Counted from the stretch's first letter, positions 52,746 through 61,825 are shown. The stretch is DNA of 64,000 nucleotides from an uncultured Clostridia bacterium (GCA_904419945.1 CAJFTM010000048.1:41631-105630); one strand, 5' to 3'. Notes: generated from the letters alone by a model not told the origin. Numbers and translations are program-made.

Positions 52746-53903
52746 ATGCCGAATATTCTCAAATTAAACGCGATCAGTGAAGTTGCCGATAAAGAATTTC
52801 CGGAAGGTTATGTATTTTCGAATGAAGTAAATAAACCGGACGGGATCATGCTGCGTTCCTTTAATATGCACGAATACCCCCTCAATGATGAACTGCTCGC
52901 TGTCGCACGCGCCGGCGCCGGTACAAACAATATCCCCATCCCCGCCTGCACAGAAAAAGGTATCGTCGTATTTAATACGCCGGGCGCAAACGCCAATGCC
53001 GTCAAAGAGCTCGTCCTGTGCGAACTCTTCCTCGGCGGCCGCAAGATCGTAGATGCGATCGATTGGGTCAAAACGCTGAAAGGAACAGAAGGCGTTTCCA
53101 AAGCTGTCGAAAAAGGTAAATCAAAGTTTGTCGGTCACGAGATCCTCGGTAAGACACTCGGCGTAATCGGGCTCGGCGCCATTGGCGTCGCCGTCGCCAA
53201 TGCTGCAGTCGATTTGGGTATGAAAGTACTCGGTTACGATCCTTACCTTTCCGTCAGCGGCGCGCTGCATCTGGACACCCGCGTTGAAGTCGTAGGACTT
53301 GAAGCTCTTATCAAAGCTGCGGATTTTATTACCGTGCACGTCCCCCTCACTCCGGATACGGAAAAGATGTTCAACGCTGAAACCTTCGGCAAGATGAAGG
53401 ATGGTTCCGTTCTCATCAATAATTCCCGCGGCGAACTCGTCGATACAGTCGCTGTACTCGCGGCCGTTGAAAGCGGAAAGCTGGAACGTTATATTACCGA
53501 TTTCCCTTCCGATGAACTGATCGGTGTAAACAACGTGATCTGCGTCCCGCACCTCGGTGCTTCGACTCCCGAAGCAGAGGACAACTGTGCTGCAATGGCT
53601 GCAAGAGAGCTCGTCGATTATATTGAAAACGGCAATGTAACACACAGCGTCAATTTCCCCGACGTACAAGCTCCGCGAGCATCCGCCGCGCGGCTGTGTA
53701 TCATGCATGAGAATGCCGAGGGCGTAATCAACGCGATCACTTCCGTTATTTCCGGTGAAGGGATCAATATTGCAAATTTGCTCGACAAATCAAAAAAGGA
53801 CAAGGCATATATGCTGATCGACCTCGACACGGTCCCTTCAGAAAATGCTGTTAAAGCGATTTCTGCCCTCAAAGGTATTATCCGTGTGCGCCTTCTCGCA
53901 TAA
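52746..53903 (+). CDS. serA: D-3-phosphoglycerate dehydrogenase
   Basis: A protein of 385 residues. The NAD motif is GVIGLGAIGVAVANAA near residue 140; the catalytic region is NNSRGELVD near residue 225 and the Glu/His pair is in VPHLGASTPEAEDN near residue 262. A C-terminal ACT domain (about 315-385) may mediate serine control. It is the short form without the intervening ASB domain. AAGGAG precedes the ATG. It catalyses the first step of serine synthesis and is followed by a strong terminator. Confidence 0.96.
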   Translation: MPNILKLNAISEVADKEFPEGYVFSNEVNKPDGIMLRSFNMHEYPLNDELLAVARAGAGTNNIPIPACTEKGIVVFNTPGANANAVKELVLCELFLGGRKIVDAIDWVKTLKGTEGVSKAVEKGKSKFVGHEILGKTLGVIGLGAIGVAVANAAVDLGMKVLGYDPYLSVSGALHLDTRVEVVGLEALIKAADFITVHVPLTPDTEKMFNAETFGKMKDGSVLINNSRGELVDTVAVLAAVESGKLERYITDFPSDELIGVNNVICVPHLGASTPEAEDNCAAMAARELVDYIENGNVTHSVNFPDVQAPRASAARLCIMHENAEGVINAITSVISGEGINIANLLDKSKKDKAYMLIDLDTVPSENAVKAISALKGIIRVRLLA

Positions 53904-53913
53904 AAAACCATGC

Positions 53914-53953
53914 AACGGCTGCGCCTCGATTGGGCGCAGCCGTTCTTATTTTA
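53914..53953 (+). terminator. serCA terminator
   Basis: A 12-bp stem AACGGCTGCGCC/GGCGCAGCCGTT followed by CTTATTTTA, 10 bp after the serA stop. Confidence 0.9.
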
Positions 53954-54027
53954 TCCGAAAAGACGTTCGCTGTCCACATATCACAGATCAATTCCAAGTT
54001 TGTCGGAGTAAATTTTGCGCAAAAATG

Positions 54028-54056
54028 TTGCAATTTATATCTATCTGCGATAGAAT
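54028..54056 (+). promoter_or_regulatory. Promoter of the Xre regulator gene
   Basis: TTGCAA (54028-54033), 17 nt, TAGAAT (54051-54056), 30 bp before the start codon. Confidence 0.7.
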
Positions 54057-54086
54057 ATAACCAGAACAAAAGGAAGGAGACCATCT

Positions 54087-55055
54087 ATGGTCAGAACAAG
54101 TATCGGCGAATTTATTGCAGCATTACGCAAAGCAAAGGGCCTTACACAGATGGATGTAGCCAATCACTTGGGGGTATCCAATAAAACCGTAAGCAGCTGG
54201 GAAACCGGAGCCTCTTGCCCGGATATTGCCCTACTGCCAGCCATAGCCGAATTGTACGGCGTCACCTGCGACGAGCTTTTGCGCGGCGAACGTATTCCCC
54301 TTCAGGAGGATGAAAAAGTAAAAGAAACTAAGCGCGAAAAGGTCCTGGCCTTCCAACTTGCCCGCCATAAAAATACACTTTTTCTTGCAACATTGATCGG
54401 ATATGCACTGGCGAGCCTCGGCCCTATCTTAACATTTATTATTTCATTCGGAGCAGCACGGCCTCCGCTCGGATTTTTTATCGGGTTACTCCCCTTGCTA
54501 GCAGCCGTTTTTATGATCTTTTTATTCTGTTATAACGCATCTTTTTGGTGTACATCTACACGGGAGGAGCTCGAAGCGGAAGCGTTAAAAGATTTCCAAC
54601 GAGCCATCTTCCGCGCACGCGGTCGCGTTTGCATCGCCTGTGCGACAGCTTTCGGGTTTATCTTCTTCCATCTCATCTATTGGAGCGATGATCTCGCCGG
54701 GCTTTTCCCACTCAGTCTCCTCGTCGGTTCCATCATTGCCGCGAGTGCTTTTCTGCTTTCCCTAACGATCTATCTCTTTCTCAAAGCTTATAGCCCTCTT
54801 TTTCCGCAGGATATGCGCCGAACGCTGCGTTATCGGCTTTGGACAGCTGTCTGCACCTTCGGCATCGTTCTCGTTGCTTGGGCATTGCTCTTTTTTATAT
54901 GCTTAACTAATAATCTCGGAAATTCCCCGATCCTAAATGTACTCACATTCGAAGGGCTGATCATCTGGGTACCTCTCATTGCCCTCGCAGCCATGGCAAT
55001 CGTATATCTCCTTTTGCAAATCGGGTACACTTATTATCGAAAAAATCATCAATAA
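54087..55055 (+). CDS. Membrane-anchored Xre-type helix-turn-helix regulator
   Basis: A protein of 322 residues. Residues 5-65 are an Xre DNA-binding domain (IGEFIAALRKAKGLTQMDVA then VSNKTVSSWETGASCPD). A charged linker (70-95) leads to six hydrophobic segments between residues 100 and 315. Such fusions of a repressor-like domain with a membrane domain probably sense an envelope or membrane state. Target genes are unknown. GGAAGGAG precedes the ATG. It is monocistronic, with a dispersed repeat and a strong hairpin downstream. Confidence 0.85.
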   Translation: MVRTSIGEFIAALRKAKGLTQMDVANHLGVSNKTVSSWETGASCPDIALLPAIAELYGVTCDELLRGERIPLQEDEKVKETKREKVLAFQLARHKNTLFLATLIGYALASLGPILTFIISFGAARPPLGFFIGLLPLLAAVFMIFLFCYNASFWCTSTREELEAEALKDFQRAIFRARGRVCIACATAFGFIFFHLIYWSDDLAGLFPLSLLVGSIIAASAFLLSLTIYLFLKAYSPLFPQDMRRTLRYRLWTAVCTFGIVLVAWALLFFICLTNNLGNSPILNVLTFEGLIIWVPLIALAAMAIVYLLLQIGYTYYRKNHQ

Positions 55056-55062
55056 AGGCAAT

Positions 55063-55086
55063 TCATGTCATACATAGTACTCTGCT
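55063..55086 (+). repeat. Dispersed intergenic repeat, copy 10
   Basis: Core ACATAGTACT (55072-55081) in CATGTCATACATAGTACTCTG, 8 bp 3' of the Xre regulator stop. Confidence 0.6.
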
Positions 55087-55102
55087 TTTATTTTAGACAG
55101 AC

Positions 55103-55136
55103 AAGGCGGTGCGCCCGATGGGGCGCACCGCCTTTA
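55103..55136. terminator. Strong hairpin between convergent genes
   Basis: A 13-bp stem AAGGCGGTGCGCC/GGCGCACCGCCTT. It probably ends transcription of both the Xre regulator gene and the opposing unknown gene. Confidence 0.78.
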
Positions 55137-55163
55137 TCAATCAAATAAATAGATTTTTACTCA

Positions 55164-55736
55164 TTATTGATTGCGGAAATCATAATAAATGGAAAAATGA
55201 TCCACATCGGGTATACGCTTGATCGCCAATAAGCGAAATAAAAGTTCAAAACCGACCAAATTTTCCGGATCCAATTGCAACAATTTTTTACCATTACGCC
55301 AAACAGCCGTATCAAAGATCCATTGAATCTCTTCCCGAGGAAACGACGCCCGAGCCATTTCAAACAAGCGGCACTCTTTTTCCCCAAACTCAATCTGCAA
55401 TTTATATTGATCAACTGCCACAGCAATTGCACACAGAGGCGTCTTATCACACATGAAACAATATTTCTGACGCCACCAACGGTTTCCGCCCATCCAACGC
55501 GCTGTACAGCGATATGCCGAACGAATTTCTCCGACCAATGCATAAAAATTAGCATATTTCTCTTCGTCGAGCATATCGCGCGCAAGCTCAAACCCTTCTT
55601 GTTCTGTTTCCGGAATATAGCGCTTCCGCGGCAGCAAAGCTCGGCGCAGCACTTTCTTTTCCGCTTCCGATAGATCCTCTATCCTAATTTTTAAAAGATT
55701 TTTCTGTGCTGTTGTATATCGCTCTGAATTCCCCAT
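55164..55736 (-). CDS. Uncharacterised protein
   Basis: A soluble protein of 190 residues. It has a basic N-terminus with IEDLSEAEKKVLRRALLPRKRY, a central WMGGNRWWRQKYCFMCDKTPLC segment (residues about 80-101) and a C-terminal FDTAVWRNGKKLLQLD motif (about 142-157). The pattern weakly recalls DUF3788-type proteins with a W-G-K-K segment, but I cannot assign it. The ribosome binding site is weak. It begins 10 bp downstream of the tlyA stop and may be the last gene of that operon. Confidence 0.6.
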   Translation of the reverse strand: MGNSERYTTAQKNLLKIRIEDLSEAEKKVLRRALLPRKRYIPETEQEGFELARDMLDEEKYANFYALVGEIRSAYRCTARWMGGNRWWRQKYCFMCDKTPLCAIAVAVDQYKLQIEFGEKECRLFEMARASFPREEIQWIFDTAVWRNGKKLLQLDPENLVGFELLFRLLAIKRIPDVDHFSIYYDFRNQ

Positions 55737-55745
55737 AATCCAAAT

Positions 55746-56516
55746 TCACGTTAAATTATCCGCTTGACAGGCCAACGCTGTACAATCTACCGAAATACTT
55801 CCGCCTTTTTGCAAATACAATATATATTCAACATTTTTGCGAGGCCGCAACGGCGCATTGGTCAAACGCAGCGGATACAATCCGACTGAACAGGCAAAAC
55901 GCGCAATCTCTTCCACAATTTCACGACGTTTTACAGCATCTTTAAGGATCCCATGCTTATCCAAGCCTTTCCCTCCGCACTCAAACTGTGGTTTGATCAA
56001 GGCAAATACACAGCCGCCCTCCGGCAAAATGCGAGCAACTGCAGGTAAAATATAGGTCAACGAAATAAAGCTGACGTCAATCGTTGCGCCATCGATCGAT
56101 TCCGGAAAATCTTCCGCTCTGAGATAGCGCGCATTTGTCCTGTCCATTACAAAAACACGGCTGTCTTCCGCCAGGTGCTTGGCAAGCTGACTCTCCCCCA
56201 CATCGACGGCATAGACGCGCGCCGCCCCTTTTTGTAAAAGGCAGTCCGTAAAGCCGCCTGTACTCGCACCGATATCAACAAAAACTTTCCCCTGAATTGA
56301 GGCCCCAAATGCTTGCAATGCCTTGTATAGCTTCTGCCCGCCTTCCGATACAAATCCAACTTCTTCCGCACGAACTTCCACCGCATCCCCGTCCGAAACA
56401 TCGTCCGAAGCCTTAGCGACCTTTCCATTCAAAGTAACCAGCCCCTTAGAAAGAGCTCTTGCCGCTTTTGTGCGAGAACAAAAGCCATGTTCTGCAAGAT
56501 ACTTATCGATACGCAT
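55746..56516 (-). CDS. tlyA: TlyA family rRNA methyltransferase / hemolysin-like
   Basis: A protein of 256 residues from ATG 56516 (MRIDKYLAEHGFCSRTKA). An S4 RNA-binding domain (1-60) is followed by an FtsJ-like methyltransferase domain with VDIGASTGGFTDCLLQKGA near residue 85, the DVSFISL motif near 155 and IKPQFE near residue 180. TlyA proteins 2'-O-methylate rRNA cytidines; the role in Clostridia is less studied. It overlaps neither stop strongly but starts within a few bases of the ispA end. Confidence 0.92.
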   Translation of the reverse strand: MRIDKYLAEHGFCSRTKAARALSKGLVTLNGKVAKASDDVSDGDAVEVRAEEVGFVSEGGQKLYKALQAFGASIQGKVFVDIGASTGGFTDCLLQKGAARVYAVDVGESQLAKHLAEDSRVFVMDRTNARYLRAEDFPESIDGATIDVSFISLTYILPAVARILPEGGCVFALIKPQFECGGKGLDKHGILKDAVKRREIVEEIARFACSVGLYPLRLTNAPLRPRKNVEYILYLQKGGSISVDCTALACQADNLT

Positions 56517-56521
56517 GGCTA

Positions 56522-57409
56522 TCAATCTTCCCGCCAACGCACATAACGCGCTAACGAAAGCAAAAATGAAGCATCATACGGAAGCTCATGCAAAACCTGC
56601 TCACACAGCTGCAGCGCACGATCCGCGAGTGCCGCACACTCCTCCATTCCGTACAACTGCACGTACGAAAGTTTATTTTCTGCCGCATCTTTTCCGACTG
56701 TTTTGCCAAGTTTCTCAAAATCTCCGGTCACGTCCAACATATCGTCCGTCAATTGAAAGAGGATACCGAATTGTTTTCCGAACTCATCGAGCAGAGCGAC
56801 GATATTTTCATCCATATCCGCAACGATTGCAGGCACAGTCACCGCCGAACGGATCATCATTGCCGTCTTATGCACAACGATAAATTCTGCTTCACATTTA
56901 CCTGCATTCTCACGCCCCTGATAGTACAAATCGGCAGCCTGCCCCGCAATCATCCCGGCAGGCCCAGCATTTTTACACAACAACTCGGCTGCCGCAATAT
57001 ATGTTTTCCCGTTGGTACAAGCTTCAAAACAGAGACGGTACGCTTCATTTAAAAGCGCGTCTCCCGCGAGAATAGCCTGTCCTTCCCCGAAAACGCGATG
57101 ATTGGAAGGCTTGCCCCGACGAAAATCGTCATTATCCATCGCGGGCAAATCGTCATGGATCAACGAATACGTATGGATCAATTCCAGTGCCAACGCAAAC
57201 GGCGCAACCGTTTCGATTCTGTTCCCCAACATACGTGCAACAGCGAACATCAACGCCGGGCGCAAACGTTTACCGCCGTTCTGTAACGAATAGCGCACGC
57301 TTTCATCCAAAATATCCGGCCGAAAGCGCACGCTCTGCAAATATTCCGCGAGGATCTTTTCAAATGCCTCGCTATAATGATTCAACTGTTCTCTGAACGC
57401 CGTATCCAC
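56522..57409 (-). CDS. ispA: Farnesyl diphosphate synthase / polyprenyl synthetase
   Basis: A protein of 295 residues from GTG 57409, after GAGGAG. The two Asp-rich motifs are HDDLPAMDNDDFRRG near residue 88 and LTDDMLDVTGD near 228; GGKRLRPAL binds diphosphate. The residues before the first motif and the length fit a short-chain (C15) synthase. It supplies farnesyl diphosphate for undecaprenyl phosphate and other isoprenoids. Its start is just beyond the folD stop, in the nusB-folD-ispA-tlyA unit. Confidence 0.94.
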   Translation of the reverse strand: MDTAFREQLNHYSEAFEKILAEYLQSVRFRPDILDESVRYSLQNGGKRLRPALMFAVARMLGNRIETVAPFALALELIHTYSLIHDDLPAMDNDDFRRGKPSNHRVFGEGQAILAGDALLNEAYRLCFEACTNGKTYIAAAELLCKNAGPAGMIAGQAADLYYQGRENAGKCEAEFIVVHKTAMMIRSAVTVPAIVADMDENIVALLDEFGKQFGILFQLTDDMLDVTGDFEKLGKTVGKDAAENKLSYVQLYGMEECAALADRALQLCEQVLHELPYDASFLLSLARYVRWRED

Positions 57410-57411
57410 GC

Positions 57412-58257
57412 TCAGCTCCTCTCTGCCGTCTGCACAGTGTTATACAACAGCATCGTAATCGTCATCGGACCGACACCGCCGGGAACGGGGGTAATGTACG
57501 AAGCCTTATCCTTGACGTCTTCAAAATCGACATCTCCGCACAACTTACCGTTCTCGTCACGATCCATCCCTACATCAATGACAACGGCGCCATCCTTGAC
57601 CATATCCGCCGTCACAAACTTTGCTTTACCGATTGCAACGACAAGGATATCTGCCGACGCACAGATCTCTTTCAGGTTCTCCGTCTTGCTGTGACAGACT
57701 GTAACTGTTGCATCGGCGTTCAGCAACAGCATCGCCATCGGCTTACCGACAATATTTGATCTCCCGAGAACGACTGCCCTTTTGCCTTTCGGATCGATAC
57801 CGTACTTTTCCAGCATCTTCATGGCCCCAAACGGCGTACAAGCGACGATCGTCTCACGATTCATAGCGAGATTCCCTACATTTTCCGCACAAAAGCCATC
57901 TACATCCTTTGCCGGCGGAATGCGTCTCAGCAATTTACGTTCGTTCAAATGCTTCGGAAGCGGCAGCTGGACAAGAATTCCGTGTATATGATCCGAGGCG
58001 ACCAGTTCGTCTATCAACATCTCAACCTCTTCCTGCGTCGCAGACTCCGGAAGCCGATATGCGTACGAACGAATGCCGACTTCTTCACAAGCACGGATCT
58101 TGTTTCGGACATATACTTGGGACGCAGGATCTTCTCCTACCAATACAACGGCAAGTCCGATCTCTTTGCCATGCTCTATCTTAAAATTTTTCACCCGTTC
58201 GCAGAGCTGGGCACGCATTTCAGCGGCTAATGCCTTTCCGTCAATCAAAATACTCAT
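57412..58257 (-). CDS. folD: Methylenetetrahydrofolate dehydrogenase / cyclohydrolase
   Basis: A protein of 281 residues from ATG 58257, 11 nt after GGAGG and overlapping the nusB stop (ATGA). Motifs include YVRNKIRACEEVGI with the catalytic Lys near residue 50, VQLPLPKHL near residue 95, PPAKDVDGF, and VLGRSNIVGKPMA near residue 165 for NADP binding. It interconverts methylene- and formyl-tetrahydrofolate in one-carbon metabolism. Confidence 0.96.
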   Translation of the reverse strand: MSILIDGKALAAEMRAQLCERVKNFKIEHGKEIGLAVVLVGEDPASQVYVRNKIRACEEVGIRSYAYRLPESATQEEVEMLIDELVASDHIHGILVQLPLPKHLNERKLLRRIPPAKDVDGFCAENVGNLAMNRETIVACTPFGAMKMLEKYGIDPKGKRAVVLGRSNIVGKPMAMLLLNADATVTVCHSKTENLKEICASADILVVAIGKAKFVTADMVKDGAVVIDVGMDRDENGKLCGDVDFEDVKDKASYITPVPGGVGPMTITMLLYNTVQTAERS

Positions 58258-58655
58258 GCCTTTGTATCTCCTCCGGCAATGCAAGCGGCGAGTACGCCGT
58301 TTACATAGCCTACGCTTTTTTCCGTCGAATATCGTTTTGCCAAGCCGACCGCCTCATCAATGGCGACGACATTCGGCACATCGTCAAAATAACGGATCTC
58401 CGCAAGAGCCATCAAGAGCAAGCTCTTATCGACCGGAAACATCCGCTTATCCGAAAAGCCGACAGATTTACTGTTGAGCTCTTCCGTCAATTCGTCTCGA
58501 TGCATCGCAACGCAATCCAGCAACCGATCTGCATAGGCACGCTCTTCTTCCGTAAGATCGAATGTTTTGTAAATGTTGCGCTGCAGCTCTGCATCCGGCC
58601 GAAACAACGAGGCAAAAATAATCTTAAATGCGCATTCCCGCGCTTTGCTCCTCAT
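58254..58655 (-). CDS. nusB: Transcription antitermination factor NusB
   Basis: A protein of 133 residues, normal length, all helical. It begins RSKARECAFKIIFASLF, and contains DKSLLLMALAEI near residue 82 and VVAIDEAVGLAKRYSTEKSVGYVNGVL near 97-123, the conserved C-terminal part. It binds boxA RNA with S10 in rRNA antitermination. It is separated from asp23 by a terminator, so it probably has its own promoter. Confidence 0.95.
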   Translation of the reverse strand: MRSKARECAFKIIFASLFRPDAELQRNIYKTFDLTEEERAYADRLLDCVAMHRDELTEELNSKSVGFSDKRMFPVDKSLLLMALAEIRYFDDVPNVVAIDEAVGLAKRYSTEKSVGYVNGVLAACIAGGDTKA

Positions 58656-58671
58656 AGATACTTTTCCCGTA

Positions 58672-58708
58672 AAAAATTTATGTTTCCCCTCAGTGCGAGA
58701 GGGGAAAC
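58672..58708 (-). terminator. asp23 terminator
   Basis: Perfect 10-bp stem GTTTCCCCTC/GAGGGGAAAC, then ATAAATTTTTT on the minus strand, 14 bp after the asp23 stop. It marks the end of the spoIIIA-asp23 transcript. Confidence 0.88.
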
Positions 58709-58721
58709 CTGCAATCGTATT

Positions 58722-59057
58722 TTACTCCGCAGAATGCTCGCCGCGGATCTCAACGCCAACTACGTACACATCCACTTTAACGACTTTAAATTTCGTCATT
58801 GCTTCGACATTGTGCTTGACCGACTGCTGGATCTTAAACGCAACCTCCGGAACAATATAACCGGAATCTACCTTGACCGAAATGTCGGCATAAACGCCGT
58901 CCTTTTCAAAATAGATGCGCAGCCCCTTCTTCCCGCCGAGCATGGTAACGCCCTCAATCTCAGAAACTGCAAGCTGAATGATCCCGCTTACGATCCCCGT
59001 CGTATAGGATACCTTACCCTTCTGCCCATCGGGCGATATGCGCCTGAATATAGCCAT
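58722..59057 (-). CDS. Asp23/Gls24 family envelope stress protein
   Basis: A protein of 111 residues with the Asp23 signature TGIVSGIIQLAVSEIEGV near residue 20 and a C-terminal VKVDVYVVGVEI. The family is linked to membrane-associated envelope stress response; in many clostridia one copy sits between spoIIIAH and nusB, as here. GGAGAAGGA precedes the ATG. Confidence 0.93.
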   Translation of the reverse strand: MAIFRRISPDGQKGKVSYTTGIVSGIIQLAVSEIEGVTMLGGKKGLRIYFEKDGVYADISVKVDSGYIVPEVAFKIQQSVKHNVEAMTKFKVVKVDVYVVGVEIRGEHSAE

Positions 59058-59126
59058 CGTCCTTCTCCAAAAAGTTCTTCGTAAGCTTATTATACCACAT
59101 CTTTAAAGTTTTGAACAGTATTTTTT

Positions 59127-59612
59127 TTAACTTTCCGAATTTATCGGCATAATATTTACATTGGCGGGATCACAGCCGGCCTCTTCCGTCAAAATGTTGT
59201 AAATCGTCAAAAAATCGTTATATGCAAGCTCATCGGCATTGACAAACACATTGACGTTGTCGGAATCCAAACCTATACTGACTACAGCGTCTGTATAACC
59301 GAGCGATTTAATATATGTTTCCAGCAGAAGTTCCCGCTCCATCATTTCCACAATCTGCAATTTGAGAGCCATCGCTTCCTCATAAGCTTCATTTCCTGCT
59401 TCTGTACTTTCCAGGATAGAATCCAATTGCAGCAATTCTTCATTGCGCGTTGTCGTACGTTCGGTACGATACGTCGCAAAATAATTCGCTGCCGTCACAT
59501 CTCCGCCCACATCCTCCGTTGCGGCCCCCGCCAACACAAAGTTGAAGACTGCCGTAACGGCGAGCAGCAAGACAAGCCCAGACATTATGATGATCTTTTT
59601 GGTTCTCGACAT
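59127..59612 (-). CDS. spoIIIAH: Stage III sporulation protein AH
   Basis: A protein of 161 residues with one N-terminal membrane helix (about 6-28) and a YscJ/FliF-like ring-building domain in the C-terminal half (VVSIGLDSDNVNVFVNADEL). In the mother-cell outer forespore membrane it binds SpoIIQ and helps form the feeding-tube channel. It is shorter than the Bacillus protein (218 residues), as usual in Clostridia. AAGGAG precedes the ATG. Confidence 0.93.
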   Translation of the reverse strand: MSRTKKIIIMSGLVLLLAVTAVFNFVLAGAATEDVGGDVTAANYFATYRTERTTTRNEELLQLDSILESTEAGNEAYEEAMALKLQIVEMMERELLLETYIKSLGYTDAVVSIGLDSDNVNVFVNADELAYNDFLTIYNILTEEAGCDPANVNIMPINSES

Positions 59613-59642
59613 CTCTGTACACTCCTTAAATTTGATACATTT

Positions 59643-60134
59643 TTAATTCCCGTTGCCCCTTGTATATACTTTAATTAAGCTTTGGTCAATATTTAAAACG
59701 GACGCAGCCGCCCCCAATAAATTGAAGCGAACATTCAGATCGTTCGCGCCGTCGGCAACAATCAAAACGCCCGTGATCTCCGGATTACATTCTTCTAAAA
59801 CGATCGGCTCTCCGCCCGACAAAACCGGTGAAGTCGTGACACTGCCATCCTCTGCTACAGTACTCTCCATCGCAATCACAATCGTTCCCTCGGAACGAAC
59901 AGAGAGAAACACATCGACCGTCCCTGCCCCTTCGATCTGCGACAATACTTTTGCCAAACGCTGTTCGGCACGCTCCGCATAATCACTTCCGCCATCATTG
60001 CCGGCTTCTTTCTCGCCTCCCCACGCTGAAAGCAAGATCACAACGACGACCACTGCCAACAGCAATACCGCAAGAATTTCCAGCCACTTTCCCGAGCGAG
60101 CTTTCCCTTTCACTTTTTCAAGCACGTCACTCAT
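59643..60134 (-). CDS. spoIIIAG: Stage III sporulation protein AG
   Basis: A protein of 163 residues with one membrane helix (about 17-35) followed by the ring-forming domain (AEQRLAKVLSQIEGAGTVDVFLSV near residue 58) and a C-terminal conserved NVRFNLLGAAASVL. It builds the large central ring of the SpoIIIA-IIQ channel. It overlaps the spoIIIAF end by 8 nt. Confidence 0.93.
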   Translation of the reverse strand: MSDVLEKVKGKARSGKWLEILAVLLLAVVVVVILLSAWGGEKEAGNDGGSDYAERAEQRLAKVLSQIEGAGTVDVFLSVRSEGTIVIAMESTVAEDGSVTTSPVLSGGEPIVLEECNPEITGVLIVADGANDLNVRFNLLGAAASVLNIDQSLIKVYTRGNGN

Positions 60135-60606
60135 AGACGCTCACCTCCACAGCATCTCCAAACATCTCGTTGAGGCGACCTTTGACCTGCTCTATAACAA
60201 ATATATGCTGATCATCGCCGTATATTCCGAAATCTTCTATCTGAACAGACACTTCCGTCACTCGATAAGCATAATCGTCCTCTTGCCAGCCAATTTCTAC
60301 TTGCGTACCGATCCCAGGGTCCCTCGCAAATATTGCGGCGATTTCCTCCTCCTGCGCCTCTGCCTGTCTCCCAAACATTTCGCTGATAAATTCTTCGTCC
60401 AAAGCAACCGAACCCTCTTTCATCCCCCCGTCTGCCACCAAATTAAAATCGCGCAGCAACTGCGGGATCGGCATGAGCATAACGGCAACGCAGAACAATT
60501 TTAAAATGCCTCCGATAAACTTGCCCAGCTTTCCGCCCGGCAATAATAAAAACAACAGTGCAGAAATGATGACGGCCCCACACACGCCGAGAATATATGC
60601 ACGCAT
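60127..60606 (-). CDS. spoIIIAF: Stage III sporulation protein AF
   Basis: A protein of 159 residues from ATG 60606. Two N-terminal membrane helices (about 2-20 and 27-45) are followed by a soluble domain with VSVQIEDFGIYGDDQHIF near the C-terminus. The start is 1 nt after the spoIIIAE stop and has no separate ribosome binding site, so translation is coupled. A longer upstream frame lies inside spoIIIAE. Confidence 0.9.
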   Translation of the reverse strand: MRAYILGVCGAVIISALLFLLLPGGKLGKFIGGILKLFCVAVMLMPIPQLLRDFNLVADGGMKEGSVALDEEFISEMFGRQAEAQEEEIAAIFARDPGIGTQVEIGWQEDDYAYRVTEVSVQIEDFGIYGDDQHIFVIEQVKGRLNEMFGDAVEVSVYE

Positions 60607-60607
60607 T

Positions 60608-61825
60608 TTAAAACAACGTATTAGAAGAACAAACCAACAGCAACAATGTAATAAAATACATAAACCCAACCGCCAATAACCCTGCCGTAAAATAATTGAC
60701 CGCTCCGCCCAACGACGATAAAACATCTGTAAAGCCGGTTTCACCGATCGGTTCGATCACAGCCGCGGATAATCTCATAAATAAATTACACACGACGAGC
60801 TGAATCAATGGCGGCAAAAGAACGAGCGCCAACAAAATGATGCCGCATGAACCGACCGAATTTTTGATGAGCACGCTCCCGGCTATCACAAGATCAAATC
60901 CATTCCCCAAAAATCCGCCGATAATCGGCACCGAATTGCTCACCGCATATTTTGCCGCCTTAAAAGAAAGCCCGTCATATGTCGCCGAAGTAATTCCCTG
61001 TACCGTCAGAAACACCGTAAACGCAGCGAGTGCAACGCCGAGCACCCATTTGATAATTCCGCCGAACAGCGCTGAAAAATTGCGCAACCGGACCTGCGAA
61101 CTCATATTCCCTACCATATGCAATACGCAAATGAGCGATGCGAGCGGAAAGATGACACCTGCAATGAGTGAAACGATAATCTCACTCAAAAACAGCACGG
61201 CCGGTTGATAGACCGCAACCGAAACGCTCCCGCCGCTCGTCGCGATCAATGTCAAAAGGAGCGGAAATATTGCCTGCATTTGCGACTGCATCGATCCTAC
61301 CGCTGCGGTACAATCCCCGATGACACTCGTTAGCGAAGACAGCAGAAGCACAAGTATTGCTGAATAGCCGACAAAATAAATGATGCGCGATGTACCATTT
61401 TCATTCAAAGAACTCTTAAAATTGCCGATCAACCCGCAAAGAATTGCAACAGCACAAATAGCACAGAATGCCGGCAGCATTCCGACCAATCCGTCAAAGA
61501 TTAAGGCTCCGATGGCCCCGAGAGCACTTTCATAATCAAGCGAAAAGTCTCCGCTGATCACAGACATGATTTTATCCGTAATACTATCGCCGAAAAAATC
61601 GCGTTGCTCCTCTGTCAGAGAATCGAGGTAATCCTGCAATGCGCCTGTATCCAATCCACCGAGGATTTCCTCAACGTTGCCGAGCAATTCACCATCTTCC
61701 GTCCCGGTCGTCTCCGCCGCCGATGCAAAAGGTGTCCATAAAACAACAAGCGAGCCGATCACCGCAAAAAGAAGCACAGCTGCGAAGAGGCGGCCCCTAC
61801 TCTTTTTTCTGCGCAACAAAATCAT
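60608..61825 (-). CDS. spoIIIAE: Stage III sporulation protein AE
   Basis: A membrane protein of 405 residues with an N-terminal signal-like helix (12-34), an extracytoplasmic segment (40-100) and about eight C-terminal helices containing GGIIKWVLGVALAAFTVFL near residue 245 and SNSVPIIGGFLGNGFDLV near 285, both strongly conserved. It is likely a polytopic channel component. It overlaps spoIIIAD by 4 nt. Confidence 0.94.
   Translation of the reverse strand: MILLRRKKSRGRLFAAVLLFAVIGSLVVLWTPFASAAETTGTEDGELLGNVEEILGGLDTGALQDYLDSLTEEQRDFFGDSITDKIMSVISGDFSLDYESALGAIGALIFDGLVGMLPAFCAICAVAILCGLIGNFKSSLNENGTSRIIYFVGYSAILVLLLSSLTSVIGDCTAAVGSMQSQMQAIFPLLLTLIATSGGSVSVAVYQPAVLFLSEIIVSLIAGVIFPLASLICVLHMVGNMSSQVRLRNFSALFGGIIKWVLGVALAAFTVFLTVQGITSATYDGLSFKAAKYAVSNSVPIIGGFLGNGFDLVIAGSVLIKNSVGSCGIILLALVLLPPLIQLVVCNLFMRLSAAVIEPIGETGFTDVLSSLGGAVNYFTAGLLAVGFMYFITLLLLVCSSNTLF

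Noticed and set aside
58230..59084. 284-codon open frame on the plus strand
   Set aside because: It is antisense to nusB and asp23, whose products are clearly recognised, and its translation resembles no protein.
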